Shown here piece after piece: positions 8,561 through 15,704 of a DNA stretch of 64,000 bases. The position numbers and the translations under genes are program-made. Below the pieces are notes generated by a model that was given only the letters and a program-made list of their open reading frames with translations, did no database searches and was not told the origin of the DNA. The stretch is from a virus. Position 1 is the first letter of the stretch, and every line of letters begins with the position of its first letter. The stretch spans positions 1 to 64,000 of IMG/VR virus record IMGVR_UViG_3300023174_000123; one strand, written 5' to 3'.

Positions 8561-9933
8561 GTGCCTCCAGGATAAAGGCCTTGATAACTCTTGACCCAGG
8601 TCGTGCCGGTCCATTGATATTGTATTTCTGTGGTGATATTTGTGACATACTGTATATTATCAGGACTTGAGGTCGAGTCAAAAGAAATCTGCCATCTTGA
8701 TCCATCGTATTCCACAATGTCATTGGCATGTGCCACTAGTGGTTGATCGCTGGTTCCGGCCCAGGCTTCAGCATATCCATCATCAAACGATCCGGTATCC
8801 TCGGTAAACAAATACCTTTGGCCAACGGCAGCTGGCGCAAGCCCTGCACCAGGCCCACTGCGCAAAGGATCAATGACACTCAATACCGGATCTAAGGTAT
8901 TGGCCGGAACAGTGTCAATGTCGACCGTGAACAACAAAAATCTGTCATCGGTGGGATCGTAGGCCACTGTACCCACAACATCGGTGCCGTCCTCTTGCTC
9001 CAGTCGGATCAGACTTATTCCGGGTCTGAGTACACCATACACCCCAATAAGGTTGTGCCATAGCAAATTGCTTTCTGGACTGTCAGGTGGTGTTAAACTG
9101 GCATTGCTTTGATCTACAACTTGTTGTTCTCTCAAGGCCTGTAGTTTGCCACCAATCAACAAGACCTGGTATGCATATGGAGTGAACACCTGGCGTGTGC
9201 CCAACAACAAATCGTTGTCTAGGATGGCATTTGACGCATCGCCTTGGGCATCAAAAACTGATGCAACAATACGTTCGACCACTCCCAATTTCTTGACCTT
9301 GGCTGGACTGGAGATCCAGATGGGTATGCTGAAAGTCAAGGTAGCTATGTCTATGGGATTGTCTGCGTTGACAGGTATGACTCTACTTGACCAGTTTACA
9401 CGTTCAAGATTGCACACACTCATGCTGGTCCAGTCAATATAGTTGTCTGTGCTTTGAATTTCCAAAGCAGGATTAAACAACACCAAGACCTGTTCCAAGA
9501 TCTGCATTTTTTGATTGGTGTTTGATGTCCAGATATCTAGATTTATGGTCAATTTATAAGGCACAGGCATCAGACGTTCTATGGTAAAAGCATTGCCTTG
9601 TGTGGTGTCATAGGTATCTGTGTCTGAATCATATGTTCGCTGTCGCACTTGAATATTGCTGACAAAATTTGGTTCTTGTATCCTGGGGCGATCATAATCC
9701 AAGGCCGTGATGTAAAAGGTCATCAACGGAGTGCTTGGCATGTCGTTGGCAGAATTTTCTTGCAAAATAGTCTGTGCTTGACGGCTGGCATCACCGTAGC
9801 GCACTGGCACACGCACCAAGGTGTCTTCCTTGCCGGCCTGGTTGATACCATAGGCCACCTGGAAGTTTGAAAAGATTCTAGCAAACTGTAAGAGGAAGCG
9901 ACGAATTTGTTCGTCATAAAAAAACGTTGCCAC
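8542..9933 (-). CDS. 15: Tail sheath stabiliser gp15-like
   Basis: 463 residues against 272 in T4. The N-terminus (FFYDEQIRRFLLQFARIFSN, then DTLVRVPVRYG) aligns with T4 gp15, which caps the tail beside the neck. A second block (PYKLTINLDIWTSN, then ILEQVLVLFNPALEIQ) matches the T4 segment around IYELSIFTRYED..IVEQILPYFQP. The additional C-terminal 200 residues hold an acidic region and a closing part with YDGSRWQISFDS and WTGTTWVKSYQG, apparently an extra beta domain. The GTG start at 9933 shares a base with the TAG of the upstream endonuclease gene and has AGAGGAG upstream. It is on the opposite strand from the gp13 gene. Confidence 0.82.
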   Translation of the reverse strand: MATFFYDEQIRRFLLQFARIFSNFQVAYGINQAGKEDTLVRVPVRYGDASRQAQTILQENSANDMPSTPLMTFYITALDYDRPRIQEPNFVSNIQVRQRTYDSDTDTYDTTQGNAFTIERLMPVPYKLTINLDIWTSNTNQKMQILEQVLVLFNPALEIQSTDNYIDWTSMSVCNLERVNWSSRVIPVNADNPIDIATLTFSIPIWISSPAKVKKLGVVERIVASVFDAQGDASNAILDNDLLLGTRQVFTPYAYQVLLIGGKLQALREQQVVDQSNASLTPPDSPESNLLWHNLIGVYGVLRPGISLIRLEQEDGTDVVGTVAYDPTDDRFLLFTVDIDTVPANTLDPVLSVIDPLRSGPGAGLAPAAVGQRYLFTEDTGSFDDGYAEAWAGTSDQPLVAHANDIVEYDGSRWQISFDSTSSPDNIQYVTNITTEIQYQWTGTTWVKSYQGLYPGGTWSLVL

Positions 9934-10424
9934 TATAGCTCTCCTCTTTTACGAGCTTCTCTAGTAAATGCGGATTGACTCATCAAAATCTTAGTGCCTT
10001 CTTTATGTTTCTTGCCCCTCATTGCCCCACCATCTATTCTTTTCCATCCGCCTTCTCGTCCCTCGGTTCTTCTACGAGTATGGGCTTTTCTTTGAGCATT
10101 CTTCATTCTCTCAATACTTTCTGCACTGTGTCTTTTATTGTTGCCGGTGCCTCTATTGTTATATAAAACCACACCTTGAGCTCGTAACTTATTGGCCCAT
10201 AGTGTTTCTAACTCATTGAGTTGATCGATATCACCGGCACTGTCAACCACTTCCCATAAAAAGTTTTCAACGCCGTACTTTCTTATGCTGTCATATAAAT
10301 GACTTTTTTTGCCCGATCGGGAATCTGCCTGATGACTATACCACCGCATCTTGGCATTAGACTGAACTGTCTGTCCAACATACATTTTGCCATTGAAGAG
10401 ATTTTTTATAGTGTAGATATACAT
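9933..10424 (-). CDS. GIY-YIG homing endonuclease (Seg-like)
   Basis: 163 residues. The N-terminus YIYTIKNLFNGKMYVGQT carries the two halves of the GIY-YIG motif (IYTI and YVG), with a following Arg/His segment (KMRWYSHQAD). This is the nicking domain of free-standing T4 Seg-type endonucleases. The C-terminal half is Lys/Arg-rich (HSAESIERMKNAQRKAH, then GAMRGKKHKEGTK) and resembles NUMOD3-type DNA-binding repeats. It sits between gene 14 and gene 15, overlapping each by one base (TAATG and TAGTG), so its insertion left both neighbours intact. It probably spreads itself by cutting genomes that lack it. Confidence 0.88.
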   Translation of the reverse strand: MYIYTIKNLFNGKMYVGQTVQSNAKMRWYSHQADSRSGKKSHLYDSIRKYGVENFLWEVVDSAGDIDQLNELETLWANKLRAQGVVLYNNRGTGNNKRHSAESIERMKNAQRKAHTRRRTEGREGGWKRIDGGAMRGKKHKEGTKILMSQSAFTREARKRGEL

Positions 10425-11788
10425 TATCGTCCTGGTGGTCTTGGATTGGGCGGCAAATTGCCACCTTGGTCACCGTTGTCGGCCTGCGGTTTGAGTATTT
10501 GGCTAAGACTCTGACGACTAGGTATGTTGCCTAGATCTGTGGTGCTCACTGTGTAGGTGTTGTTGACAAAGCTGGCACGCTGGGTAAGAGCATTTGTGGC
10601 CAAGTCGAGATCTGTTCTCACATTGTCTTCGATCTTGACCCAGGTCTTGCCATTGTATCTAAACAGGCGATTGGGGAAATAATCTAAACGCAAGGCATAA
10701 TCGCCGACCACTGGATTCTGCGGGAAGCTCACCCCTGGTGTCACAGGCAGGCCATTGGGCGCATATTGATCTCCAGTGAGATAGCCCATGGTATAGCCAA
10801 AGCTTTTGGGTGTGTTGCCTTCACCAGTTTGCGTGCTGTCCACTGTGGGATATGTGTCGTCAGCGGTCAACCCAGCACCACCTGGCTGTCCAAAGGCTGT
10901 GGGTAGAATATAAAATTTGGTAACATCGTAACCACTTAGTGGCACATCGGCCTGTGCTTGTGCAAGCAAGGCATCATTGAGTGCCAGATCTTTGGGTCTG
11001 GTGCTCATCTTGTCGCCCACTGTGGAGGGTGTGGTCGGAGTCCAGTAAGGCAGTCCAGTGTTGGGGTTTATGGCATCAATGGCTGTTCCTGGTGGCACAT
11101 TGCCATTGGCGGTGTAATATGTATTGCCATTGTTGACCACGGTGCCGTTGGGATAAAAGTTTCCTGGATCCCAAATGTTTTCGGGCATGAACGGCTGATC
11201 AACAATTTGTTTGAATTCTTGTGCATTGACCATGGGGGTGGCCTTGATACGCCACAGATGTGGTTGCCAGGTTTGGCTAAAGCCCTCGCTGGCAAAATTG
11301 CCATCTTGTATCACATAGTATCTGGGCAAACTGCGTGGCAAGTTACGATCCAAGGGATGATAGTCTGTGAGATTGGGCACTTCAATAACATCACCACTCA
11401 TGAGCTTGCGACCCAGGGTGTCAATCATGTCGTTGTAGTGAAAGGTCATGAACAAGGTGTCACCGTTCAAGAACAGGCCAAACTGTGTGAGATCAAAATC
11501 TATGTCTTGAGTTCTATACACTCCGCGCATGACAAAAATGTCAGGATCATAGGCTCGGTCACGATTTTCCAACAACAATAAATCTTCAATAAACAAAGGA
11601 TTTGTGCTGTCGTAGATGGGCAAGGTAGCATCGCCTGGATTGTTGGCCTGCGCAGGATCTACGATAGGACCCAGATATTTGTGGACATAGATATCGATAC
11701 CGCCCACAGTGAACATTTCACTGATGTTGCGGTCAAGGTATTGATAATCAGCTGTTCTGTTGGGGCGATAAAGGCTAAGGCGCGGCAT
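10424..11788 (-). CDS. 14: Neck protein gp14-like
   Basis: 454 residues against 256 in T4. Blocks such as DPDIFVMRGVYRTQDIDF and LMSGDVIEVPNLTDYHPL fit gp14, which with gp13 forms the neck joining head and tail. At about residues 206-253 there is an insert resembling a CBM5/12 sugar-binding module (NFYPNGTVVNNGNTYYTANG, later PYWTP). The C-terminus is Pro/Gly-rich. The ATG at 11788 is preferred to an upstream in-frame TTG, because a minus-strand late promoter (CATAAATA) ends only 7 bases before it and would produce a leaderless mRNA. First gene of the minus operon 14, endonuclease, 15, NUDIX. Confidence 0.78.
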   Translation of the reverse strand: MPRLSLYRPNRTADYQYLDRNISEMFTVGGIDIYVHKYLGPIVDPAQANNPGDATLPIYDSTNPLFIEDLLLLENRDRAYDPDIFVMRGVYRTQDIDFDLTQFGLFLNGDTLFMTFHYNDMIDTLGRKLMSGDVIEVPNLTDYHPLDRNLPRSLPRYYVIQDGNFASEGFSQTWQPHLWRIKATPMVNAQEFKQIVDQPFMPENIWDPGNFYPNGTVVNNGNTYYTANGNVPPGTAIDAINPNTGLPYWTPTTPSTVGDKMSTRPKDLALNDALLAQAQADVPLSGYDVTKFYILPTAFGQPGGAGLTADDTYPTVDSTQTGEGNTPKSFGYTMGYLTGDQYAPNGLPVTPGVSFPQNPVVGDYALRLDYFPNRLFRYNGKTWVKIEDNVRTDLDLATNALTQRASFVNNTYTVSTTDLGNIPSRQSLSQILKPQADNGDQGGNLPPNPRPPGR

Positions 11789-11795
11789 AGTCTTG

Positions 11796-11803
11796 TATTT
11801 ATG
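11796..11803 (-). promoter_or_regulatory. Minus-strand late promoter CATAAATA, leaderless type
   Basis: The motif read on the minus strand ends 7 bases before the gp14 ATG (11788). No Shine-Dalgarno sequence is present between them. Transcription should start at about the A of ATG. Confidence 0.7.
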
Positions 11804-11810
11804 GGTCAAA

Positions 11811-11839
11811 TTGACTTGAAACCCAAAAGCAGATATAAT
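11811..11839 (+). promoter_or_regulatory. Early sigma70-type promoter, leaderless type
   Basis: TTGACT (11811-11816), a 17-base spacer, then TATAAT (11834-11839). The ATG at 11847 follows 7 bases after the -10 box with no ribosome site. It is divergent from the gp14 late promoter. Confidence 0.85.
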
Positions 11840-11846
11840 TAATTAC

Positions 11847-12101
11847 ATGGATGAATTACTGGATCGTTTGGACAAAATTGAGCGTGCTATTCCACAGATA
11901 CGAAATAAAACAGCTCGCAAAGATCTGCTGAAAATGTTGCGTAACATAGACACGGCCATGAATGCGGTCAGTAGAGAAAGTGTGGAATGCCGACGATTGC
12001 ACAGAGAAACCCTGCACCACAGAGAACTGGTCAAAAAAGCCGACGAACTCATCACCAATCTGGAGCAACATCTAACATTTGCGGCATTGTTGAACGGTTG
12101 A
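11847..12101 (+). CDS. Small coiled-coil protein of unknown function
   Basis: 84 residues, Leu/Glu/Lys/Arg-rich, predicted to be entirely helical with heptad-like spacing (LLDRLDKIERAIPQIRNK, LLKMLRNIDTAM, ADELITNLEQHL). I see no catalytic motif. It follows a strong early promoter and is probably made from a leaderless mRNA. The promoter of the next gene begins inside its stop region. An early host-takeover or accessory role is possible but not shown. Confidence 0.7.
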   Translation: MDELLDRLDKIERAIPQIRNKTARKDLLKMLRNIDTAMNAVSRESVECRRLHRETLHHRELVKKADELITNLEQHLTFAALLNG

Positions 12102-12126
12102 CCAAAAAAGAGTCGGGTGTTATAAT
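12098..12126 (+). promoter_or_regulatory. Early sigma70-type promoter
   Basis: TTGACC (12098-12103), a 17-base spacer, then TATAAT (12121-12126). Transcription should start near 12133. The leader contains AGGAG (12141-12145), 5 bases before the ATG at 12151. The -35 box overlaps the stop of the preceding gene. Confidence 0.88.
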
Positions 12127-12150
12127 AATACTTTACACTTAGGAGAACGC

Positions 12151-13296
12151 ATGAACGCACGAGCCGCAACTGTGATCAAGCCCTTGAATCCCAAAGGAGC
12201 AGAAACCAAATATGTTGGGCACGAGCCTGACTGGAAATTCCAACCCACAGAAGAAAATCGCATCAGTGCATTCAGCAAGGCCTTTGCCTGGTACAACTAT
12301 CACTATGGCAAAAAAGATGCCAAAGACATGCTGTGCCAGTACCTGGACGTCAATCACAGACCCAAGGATGCCAAACTCATGCGTGGCATTCCAGACAGTC
12401 AGATCCGTCTCACACCGGCCTGGGTAGCCAGGATGACCTTGATGGGCCTGCAACTTAATGAGCATGAACAGTGCATCATTGACGAGCAGATTGCCACGAT
12501 GTTGAAAATAAAACAAGAAATAAAAAAGGTCATTGACGAGGCCGAAGTGGCAGTAGCAAAACTCACAATCCAAGACCATCTGCGTGAAAAAGTTTCAGAA
12601 TGTGCCGGCGAACTAGAAGGCATGTTCGATGAATTTATTGCAGCTGGTGCCAAAATGACCGCAGACTGGAAACCCATTGCACAGATACGTGGGATGAATA
12701 TCAGCCCCAACATGGTGGGTACCATCGCTGATACCTGGAAGATCAAGTTGGCCGAGTTTGAAGAAGTGCTAGAAGGAGAAGATGCCGACCTGGTGGAGGG
12801 TTACAGCCATCTCACCAAGAATCAAATCAAACAATGTGTTAAATTTATTGAGCAGGTCATTGCCGACTGCGGTAATTATGTGCAGATCAAGAAAGTGGAA
12901 CGCAAGCCACGTGCTAAAAAAGCTGTGAGCCCAGAAAAACTTTCATCCAAATTTAAGCACATGAAAGACTTTGCCGAGCTCAAGCTCACAGGCGTTGCAC
13001 CGGCACAGTTGGTGGGCGCCAGCGAAGCTTGGTTGTATGATACCAAAAAACGCAAACTAGTCCATGTGATAGCTGACAGTCACCTGGGCACATTCAGTGT
13101 CAAAGGATCGGCTATAGTGGGTTTTGATACCACACAGACTGTGCAGAAAACTCTACGCAAACCAGCAGACCAGCTCAAAGAGTTACTGGGCGGTGGTAAA
13201 CCCGCGGCACGCAAAGTGTTCAAGGACATCAAGGCCACAGAAACCAAGTTCAACGGGCGTGGCAACGAGAATCTGATCATACTCAAGGCCTGGTAA
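12151..13296 (+). CDS. Conserved early protein of unknown function
   Basis: 381 residues. The N-terminal part is rich in aromatic and charged residues (FSKAFAWYNYHYGKKDAKD), then a long helical stretch around residues 100-150. A basic linker (KKVERKPRAKKAVSPEKL, about residues 250-267) leads to a C-terminal beta-rich domain (ASEAWLYDTKKRKLVHVIAD, then KGSAIVGFD). The basic linker and two-domain form would suit nucleic-acid binding, but I recognise no family. It has a consensus early promoter and AGGAG. Its stop codon lies inside the late promoter of gene 13, so transcription changes class here. Confidence 0.72.
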   Translation: MNARAATVIKPLNPKGAETKYVGHEPDWKFQPTEENRISAFSKAFAWYNYHYGKKDAKDMLCQYLDVNHRPKDAKLMRGIPDSQIRLTPAWVARMTLMGLQLNEHEQCIIDEQIATMLKIKQEIKKVIDEAEVAVAKLTIQDHLREKVSECAGELEGMFDEFIAAGAKMTADWKPIAQIRGMNISPNMVGTIADTWKIKLAEFEEVLEGEDADLVEGYSHLTKNQIKQCVKFIEQVIADCGNYVQIKKVERKPRAKKAVSPEKLSSKFKHMKDFAELKLTGVAPAQLVGASEAWLYDTKKRKLVHVIADSHLGTFSVKGSAIVGFDTTQTVQKTLRKPADQLKELLGGGKPAARKVFKDIKATETKFNGRGNENLIILKAW

Positions 13297-13299
13297 ATA
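13292..13299 (+). promoter_or_regulatory. Late promoter GGTAAATA overlapping a stop codon
   Basis: The TAA stop of the preceding early gene (13294-13296) is part of the motif. It would start mRNA near 13305, within the 5' arm of the hairpin that precedes gene 13. Confidence 0.6.
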
Positions 13300-13300
13300 C

Positions 13301-13319
13301 AAGGGAACGGAGTTCCCTT
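13301..13319 (+). promoter_or_regulatory. Hairpin presenting the gene 13 Shine-Dalgarno
   Basis: A perfect 8-bp stem AAGGGAAC/GTTCCCTT encloses the triloop GGA. The likely ribosome site GGAG (13309-13312) is the loop plus the first stem base, 8 bases before the ATG at 13321. No T run follows, so this is not a terminator. If the late start is near 13305, late mRNA would carry a truncated 5' arm and form only a weakened stem, whereas read-through early mRNA would carry the full hairpin. Confidence 0.65.
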
Positions 13320-13320
13320 T

Positions 13321-14091
13321 ATGGCCTTAGAAAATCAATCCAGCTTAGAAACCTTAAAACAGAATCTATTTGACTATGTAAGCCTGCAACTGGGCAGTCA
13401 GATCATTGATCTTGAGCTGGATGCCGAACATTATGAAGCAGCTTATCAGAGAACCATTGGAGTTTACAGACAACGGGCACAGAATGCCTACGAAGAAAGT
13501 TATAGTTTTTTAGAGCTAGTGACAAATGTCAACATCTACGACTTGCCACAAGAAGTAATCACTGTGCGTCAAATTTTCCGTAGGACTTTTGGCGATAGCA
13601 CAGGTCCATTTGCCAGCAACTTCGATCCGTTCAGCCAAGCAAGTTTGAATGTGTATCTCATGAATTTCAATGTGGCTGGTGGATTGGCCACCTATGATTT
13701 CTACAGCCAATATGTTGAACAGGCTGGCAAAATGTTTGGTGCCTATATGAACTACACCTGGAATCCTGTGACCAAAAAACTGCAGCTAATACGTGATCCC
13801 AAAGGCACAGGCGAGAATGTGTTGCTTTGGACCTATAATCTCAAACCCGAATTCAATCTGCTCAAAGATTATCAAATCCAACAATGGATACGCGACTACA
13901 TGGTGGCCAACTGTAAAATGATCATAGGCGAAGCACGTGAAAAATTTGGACAGTATGCAGGCCCACAGGGCGGCAGCCAGCTTAATGGTACCGCTCTTAA
14001 AACCGAAGCACAAACTCAAATGGATGGCCTCATTGAGGATCTGCGTAGATACGTTGATGGCAGTCAACCCTTAACCTGGGTCATAGGTTAA
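13321..14091 (+). CDS. 13: Neck protein gp13-like
   Basis: 256 residues against 309 in T4. Segments such as IDLELDAEHYEAAYQRTIGV, RQRAQNAYEESYSFLEL and VNIYDLPQEVITVRQIFRR fit the gp13 family of head-completion and connector proteins, which bind below the portal. Context agrees, since gp14 and gp15 are encoded just upstream on the other strand. A late promoter and an unusual hairpin carrying the ribosome site precede it. In T4, genes 13, 14 and 15 are co-linear; here gene 13 faces away from the other two. Confidence 0.78.
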   Translation: MALENQSSLETLKQNLFDYVSLQLGSQIIDLELDAEHYEAAYQRTIGVYRQRAQNAYEESYSFLELVTNVNIYDLPQEVITVRQIFRRTFGDSTGPFASNFDPFSQASLNVYLMNFNVAGGLATYDFYSQYVEQAGKMFGAYMNYTWNPVTKKLQLIRDPKGTGENVLLWTYNLKPEFNLLKDYQIQQWIRDYMVANCKMIIGEAREKFGQYAGPQGGSQLNGTALKTEAQTQMDGLIEDLRRYVDGSQPLTWVIG

Positions 14092-14097
14092 ACATCA

Positions 14098-14126
14098 TAG
14101 ACTAACACCAAAATTCATGCTATAAT
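14098..14126 (+). promoter_or_regulatory. Early promoter, leaderless type
   Basis: TAGACT (14098-14103), a 17-base spacer, then TATAAT (14121-14126). Six bases (ATCAGC) separate the -10 box from the ATG at 14133, with no Shine-Dalgarno sequence. Confidence 0.75.
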
Positions 14127-14132
14127 ATCAGC

Positions 14133-14654
14133 ATGAGCTCATTGATGATCGACATAGAAGGCCTGGCCACTGGACCAGATGCTACCATACTGACCATTGC
14201 GGCCCAGAGCTTTGATCCGTTTGGTACCGGCTACTACGATCGTTGCTACTATGCTCGCATCACACTAGAGAGTCAAGAAAATCGTGCCATAGAAGAAGGT
14301 ACCTTGCAGTGGTGGTCAACCCAGAAAGAAGCACAGGTAGAAGCATTCATGGAAGAAGGGCGTGTGCCACTAGATCAAGCACTTGATAGTCTTTACAAAC
14401 TGGCCTGGCAACACAAATTCATATGGATGAACGGACCCACGTATGATGCAAATATCTTAGAACACGCTTATAAGAGCTATAGCAAACCTTTGCCTTGGAA
14501 ATTTTACAATGTGCGTGATGCTAGAACTGTGTATAGTTTGTGGCCCGAACTGCCCAAGCCTGCTACCAGCCATCATGCTCTGGAAGACTGCCGCAGGCAA
14601 ATTGACATGCTACAACAAACACTCAAACACTTGAACGTAAAGGAAATCAGATGA
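14133..14654 (+). CDS. dexA: DexA-like 3'-5' exonuclease (DEDD family)
   Basis: 173 residues. It has the DEDD acidic pairs: MIDIEGL near the N-terminus (Asp7, Glu9), an Asp in MNGPTYDANILEHAY, and the closing HHALEDCRRQ with His and Asp. This fits the compact Rv2179c/DexA-type exonucleases that trim 3' ends of DNA or RNA. T4 DexA degrades DNA and is dispensable. The mRNA should be leaderless. It overlaps the gene 1 ATG by 4 bases (ATGA), so the two nucleotide-metabolism genes are co-translated. RNA rather than DNA as substrate cannot be excluded. Confidence 0.78.
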   Translation: MSSLMIDIEGLATGPDATILTIAAQSFDPFGTGYYDRCYYARITLESQENRAIEEGTLQWWSTQKEAQVEAFMEEGRVPLDQALDSLYKLAWQHKFIWMNGPTYDANILEHAYKSYSKPLPWKFYNVRDARTVYSLWPELPKPATSHHALEDCRRQIDMLQQTLKHLNVKEIR

Positions 14655-15298
14655 TCATTGGGGTATGCGGACTTATTGGTGCTGGCAAAGATACCATAGC
14701 AGACTATCTGGTAAACATACATCAGTTCCGCAGAGAAAGTTTTGCCAACACACTCAAAGACGCTGTGAGTTCAGTGTTTGGCTGGGATCGTGAACTGCTG
14801 GAAGGGCGTACCAAACACAGCAGGGCCTGGCGTGAGCAAGTGGATCCATGGTGGGCCGAACGCTTGGGCATGCCTGATTTGACTCCGCGATGGGTGCTAC
14901 AATACTGGGGAACAGAAGTAGTGCGTAGAGCGTTTCATGATGATACCTGGATTGCCAGCCTGGAAAACAAACTGCGTAAAACCACGGACGATGTGGTAAT
15001 TTCAGACTGCAGATTCCCTAATGAAATTGCAGCCATTAGAAATGCCGGCGGTTTAGTTATAAGAGTGCACCGTGGTCCAGACCCAGATTGGTATAATTTA
15101 GCAGAAATCAGCAATTCCGGTCCACAAAACTTGCAGTGGACCACAGCAAAAATAGCTCTTGAAAAATACAATATACATGCCAGCGAAACTTCCTGGATTG
15201 GCACCCGTTTTGATGCAGTCATAGACAACAACGGCACCATGGATCATTTATACTCGCAGATCAACGATCTGGTTCAAGATCCCCGGGTTTCCAGATAA
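14651..15298 (+). CDS. 1: Deoxynucleoside monophosphate kinase gp1-like
   Basis: 215 residues. The N-terminus MIIGVCGLIGAGKDTIADYL holds the P-loop GLIGAGKDT (residues 7-15). RFPNEIAAIRNAGGLVIRVH is typical of T4 gp1-type dNMP kinases, which phosphorylate dNMPs to feed replication. It is translationally coupled to the exonuclease gene, suggesting salvage of released nucleotides. Its last 38 bases overlap the convergent HNH gene. Confidence 0.88.
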   Translation: MIIGVCGLIGAGKDTIADYLVNIHQFRRESFANTLKDAVSSVFGWDRELLEGRTKHSRAWREQVDPWWAERLGMPDLTPRWVLQYWGTEVVRRAFHDDTWIASLENKLRKTTDDVVISDCRFPNEIAAIRNAGGLVIRVHRGPDPDWYNLAEISNSGPQNLQWTTAKIALEKYNIHASETSWIGTRFDAVIDNNGTMDHLYSQINDLVQDPRVSR

Positions 15299-15608
15299 TA
15301 TCTGATTTTTTAATTTCTACAGCACAGTTTTGACACACAGTTTTTAGATTGCGTAGACTGCTGTTGTTGAGATTTCCATCTACATGGAACACTATAAGTT
15401 GTGCAGCATATCTTGACCTGAATCCACAGCGATCGCAGGCATTCTTTTTCTTGTAGCCAGACGATCGCCATCGTGGCTCAGGGGTCTTTATTCCCCGGCC
15501 ACGCCGTATGCAGTGCTCACAACGGCCGCGATAATGTGTGACATCTTCTTTAATGTAATTTACAGCACAAAATCTTTGGTTGCAGGCCTGGCAAACGGGT
15601 CGATCCAT
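15261..15608 (-). CDS. HNH-type zinc-binding putative endonuclease
   Basis: 115 residues with four CxxC pairs: CQAC (residues 8-11), CEHC, CDRC and CQNC. A central segment (LIVFHVDGNLNNSSLRNLKT) matches the core of HNH nucleases, in which a His-x-Asp/Asn-Gly and an Asn lie between the CxxC knuckles. It is probably a small homing-type or packaging-type HNH nuclease. Because it sits alone on the minus strand with its own late-type promoter 4 bases before the ATG, a selfish element is the simpler reading. Confidence 0.75.
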   Translation of the reverse strand: MDRPVCQACNQRFCAVNYIKEDVTHYRGRCEHCIRRGRGIKTPEPRWRSSGYKKKNACDRCGFRSRYAAQLIVFHVDGNLNNSSLRNLKTVCQNCAVEIKKSDIIWKPGDLEPDR

Positions 15609-15612
15609 GCTG

Positions 15613-15620
15613 TATTTACA
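15613..15620 (-). promoter_or_regulatory. Minus-strand late promoter TGTAAATA, leaderless type
   Basis: The motif ends 4 bases before the HNH gene ATG (15608). No ribosome site is present. It lies back to back with the tail sheath promoter. Confidence 0.5.
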
Positions 15621-15670
15621 CCAAAACCTTTGCCAAAGGGACAGAATACGAGAACCTTTTTGCCTTTTTT

Positions 15671-15678
15671 AATAAATA
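15671..15678 (+). promoter_or_regulatory. Late promoter AATAAATA for the tail sheath gene
   Basis: It lies 26 bases before the ATG at 15705, with AAGGA at 15694-15698 in the leader. A strong ribosome site suits a very abundant structural protein. Confidence 0.75.
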
Positions 15679-15704
15679 TCAATAACTAGAAAAAAGGATT
15701 TACC

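Noticed and set aside
10958-11581. Plus-strand open frame of 207 codons opposite gp14
   Set aside because: The gp14 frame on the other strand has family motifs, a promoter and operon context. This one has none.
15627-15639. Short palindrome CCTTTGCCAAAGG before the sheath gene
   Set aside because: The stem is only 5 bp and has no T run or other link to a gene start.
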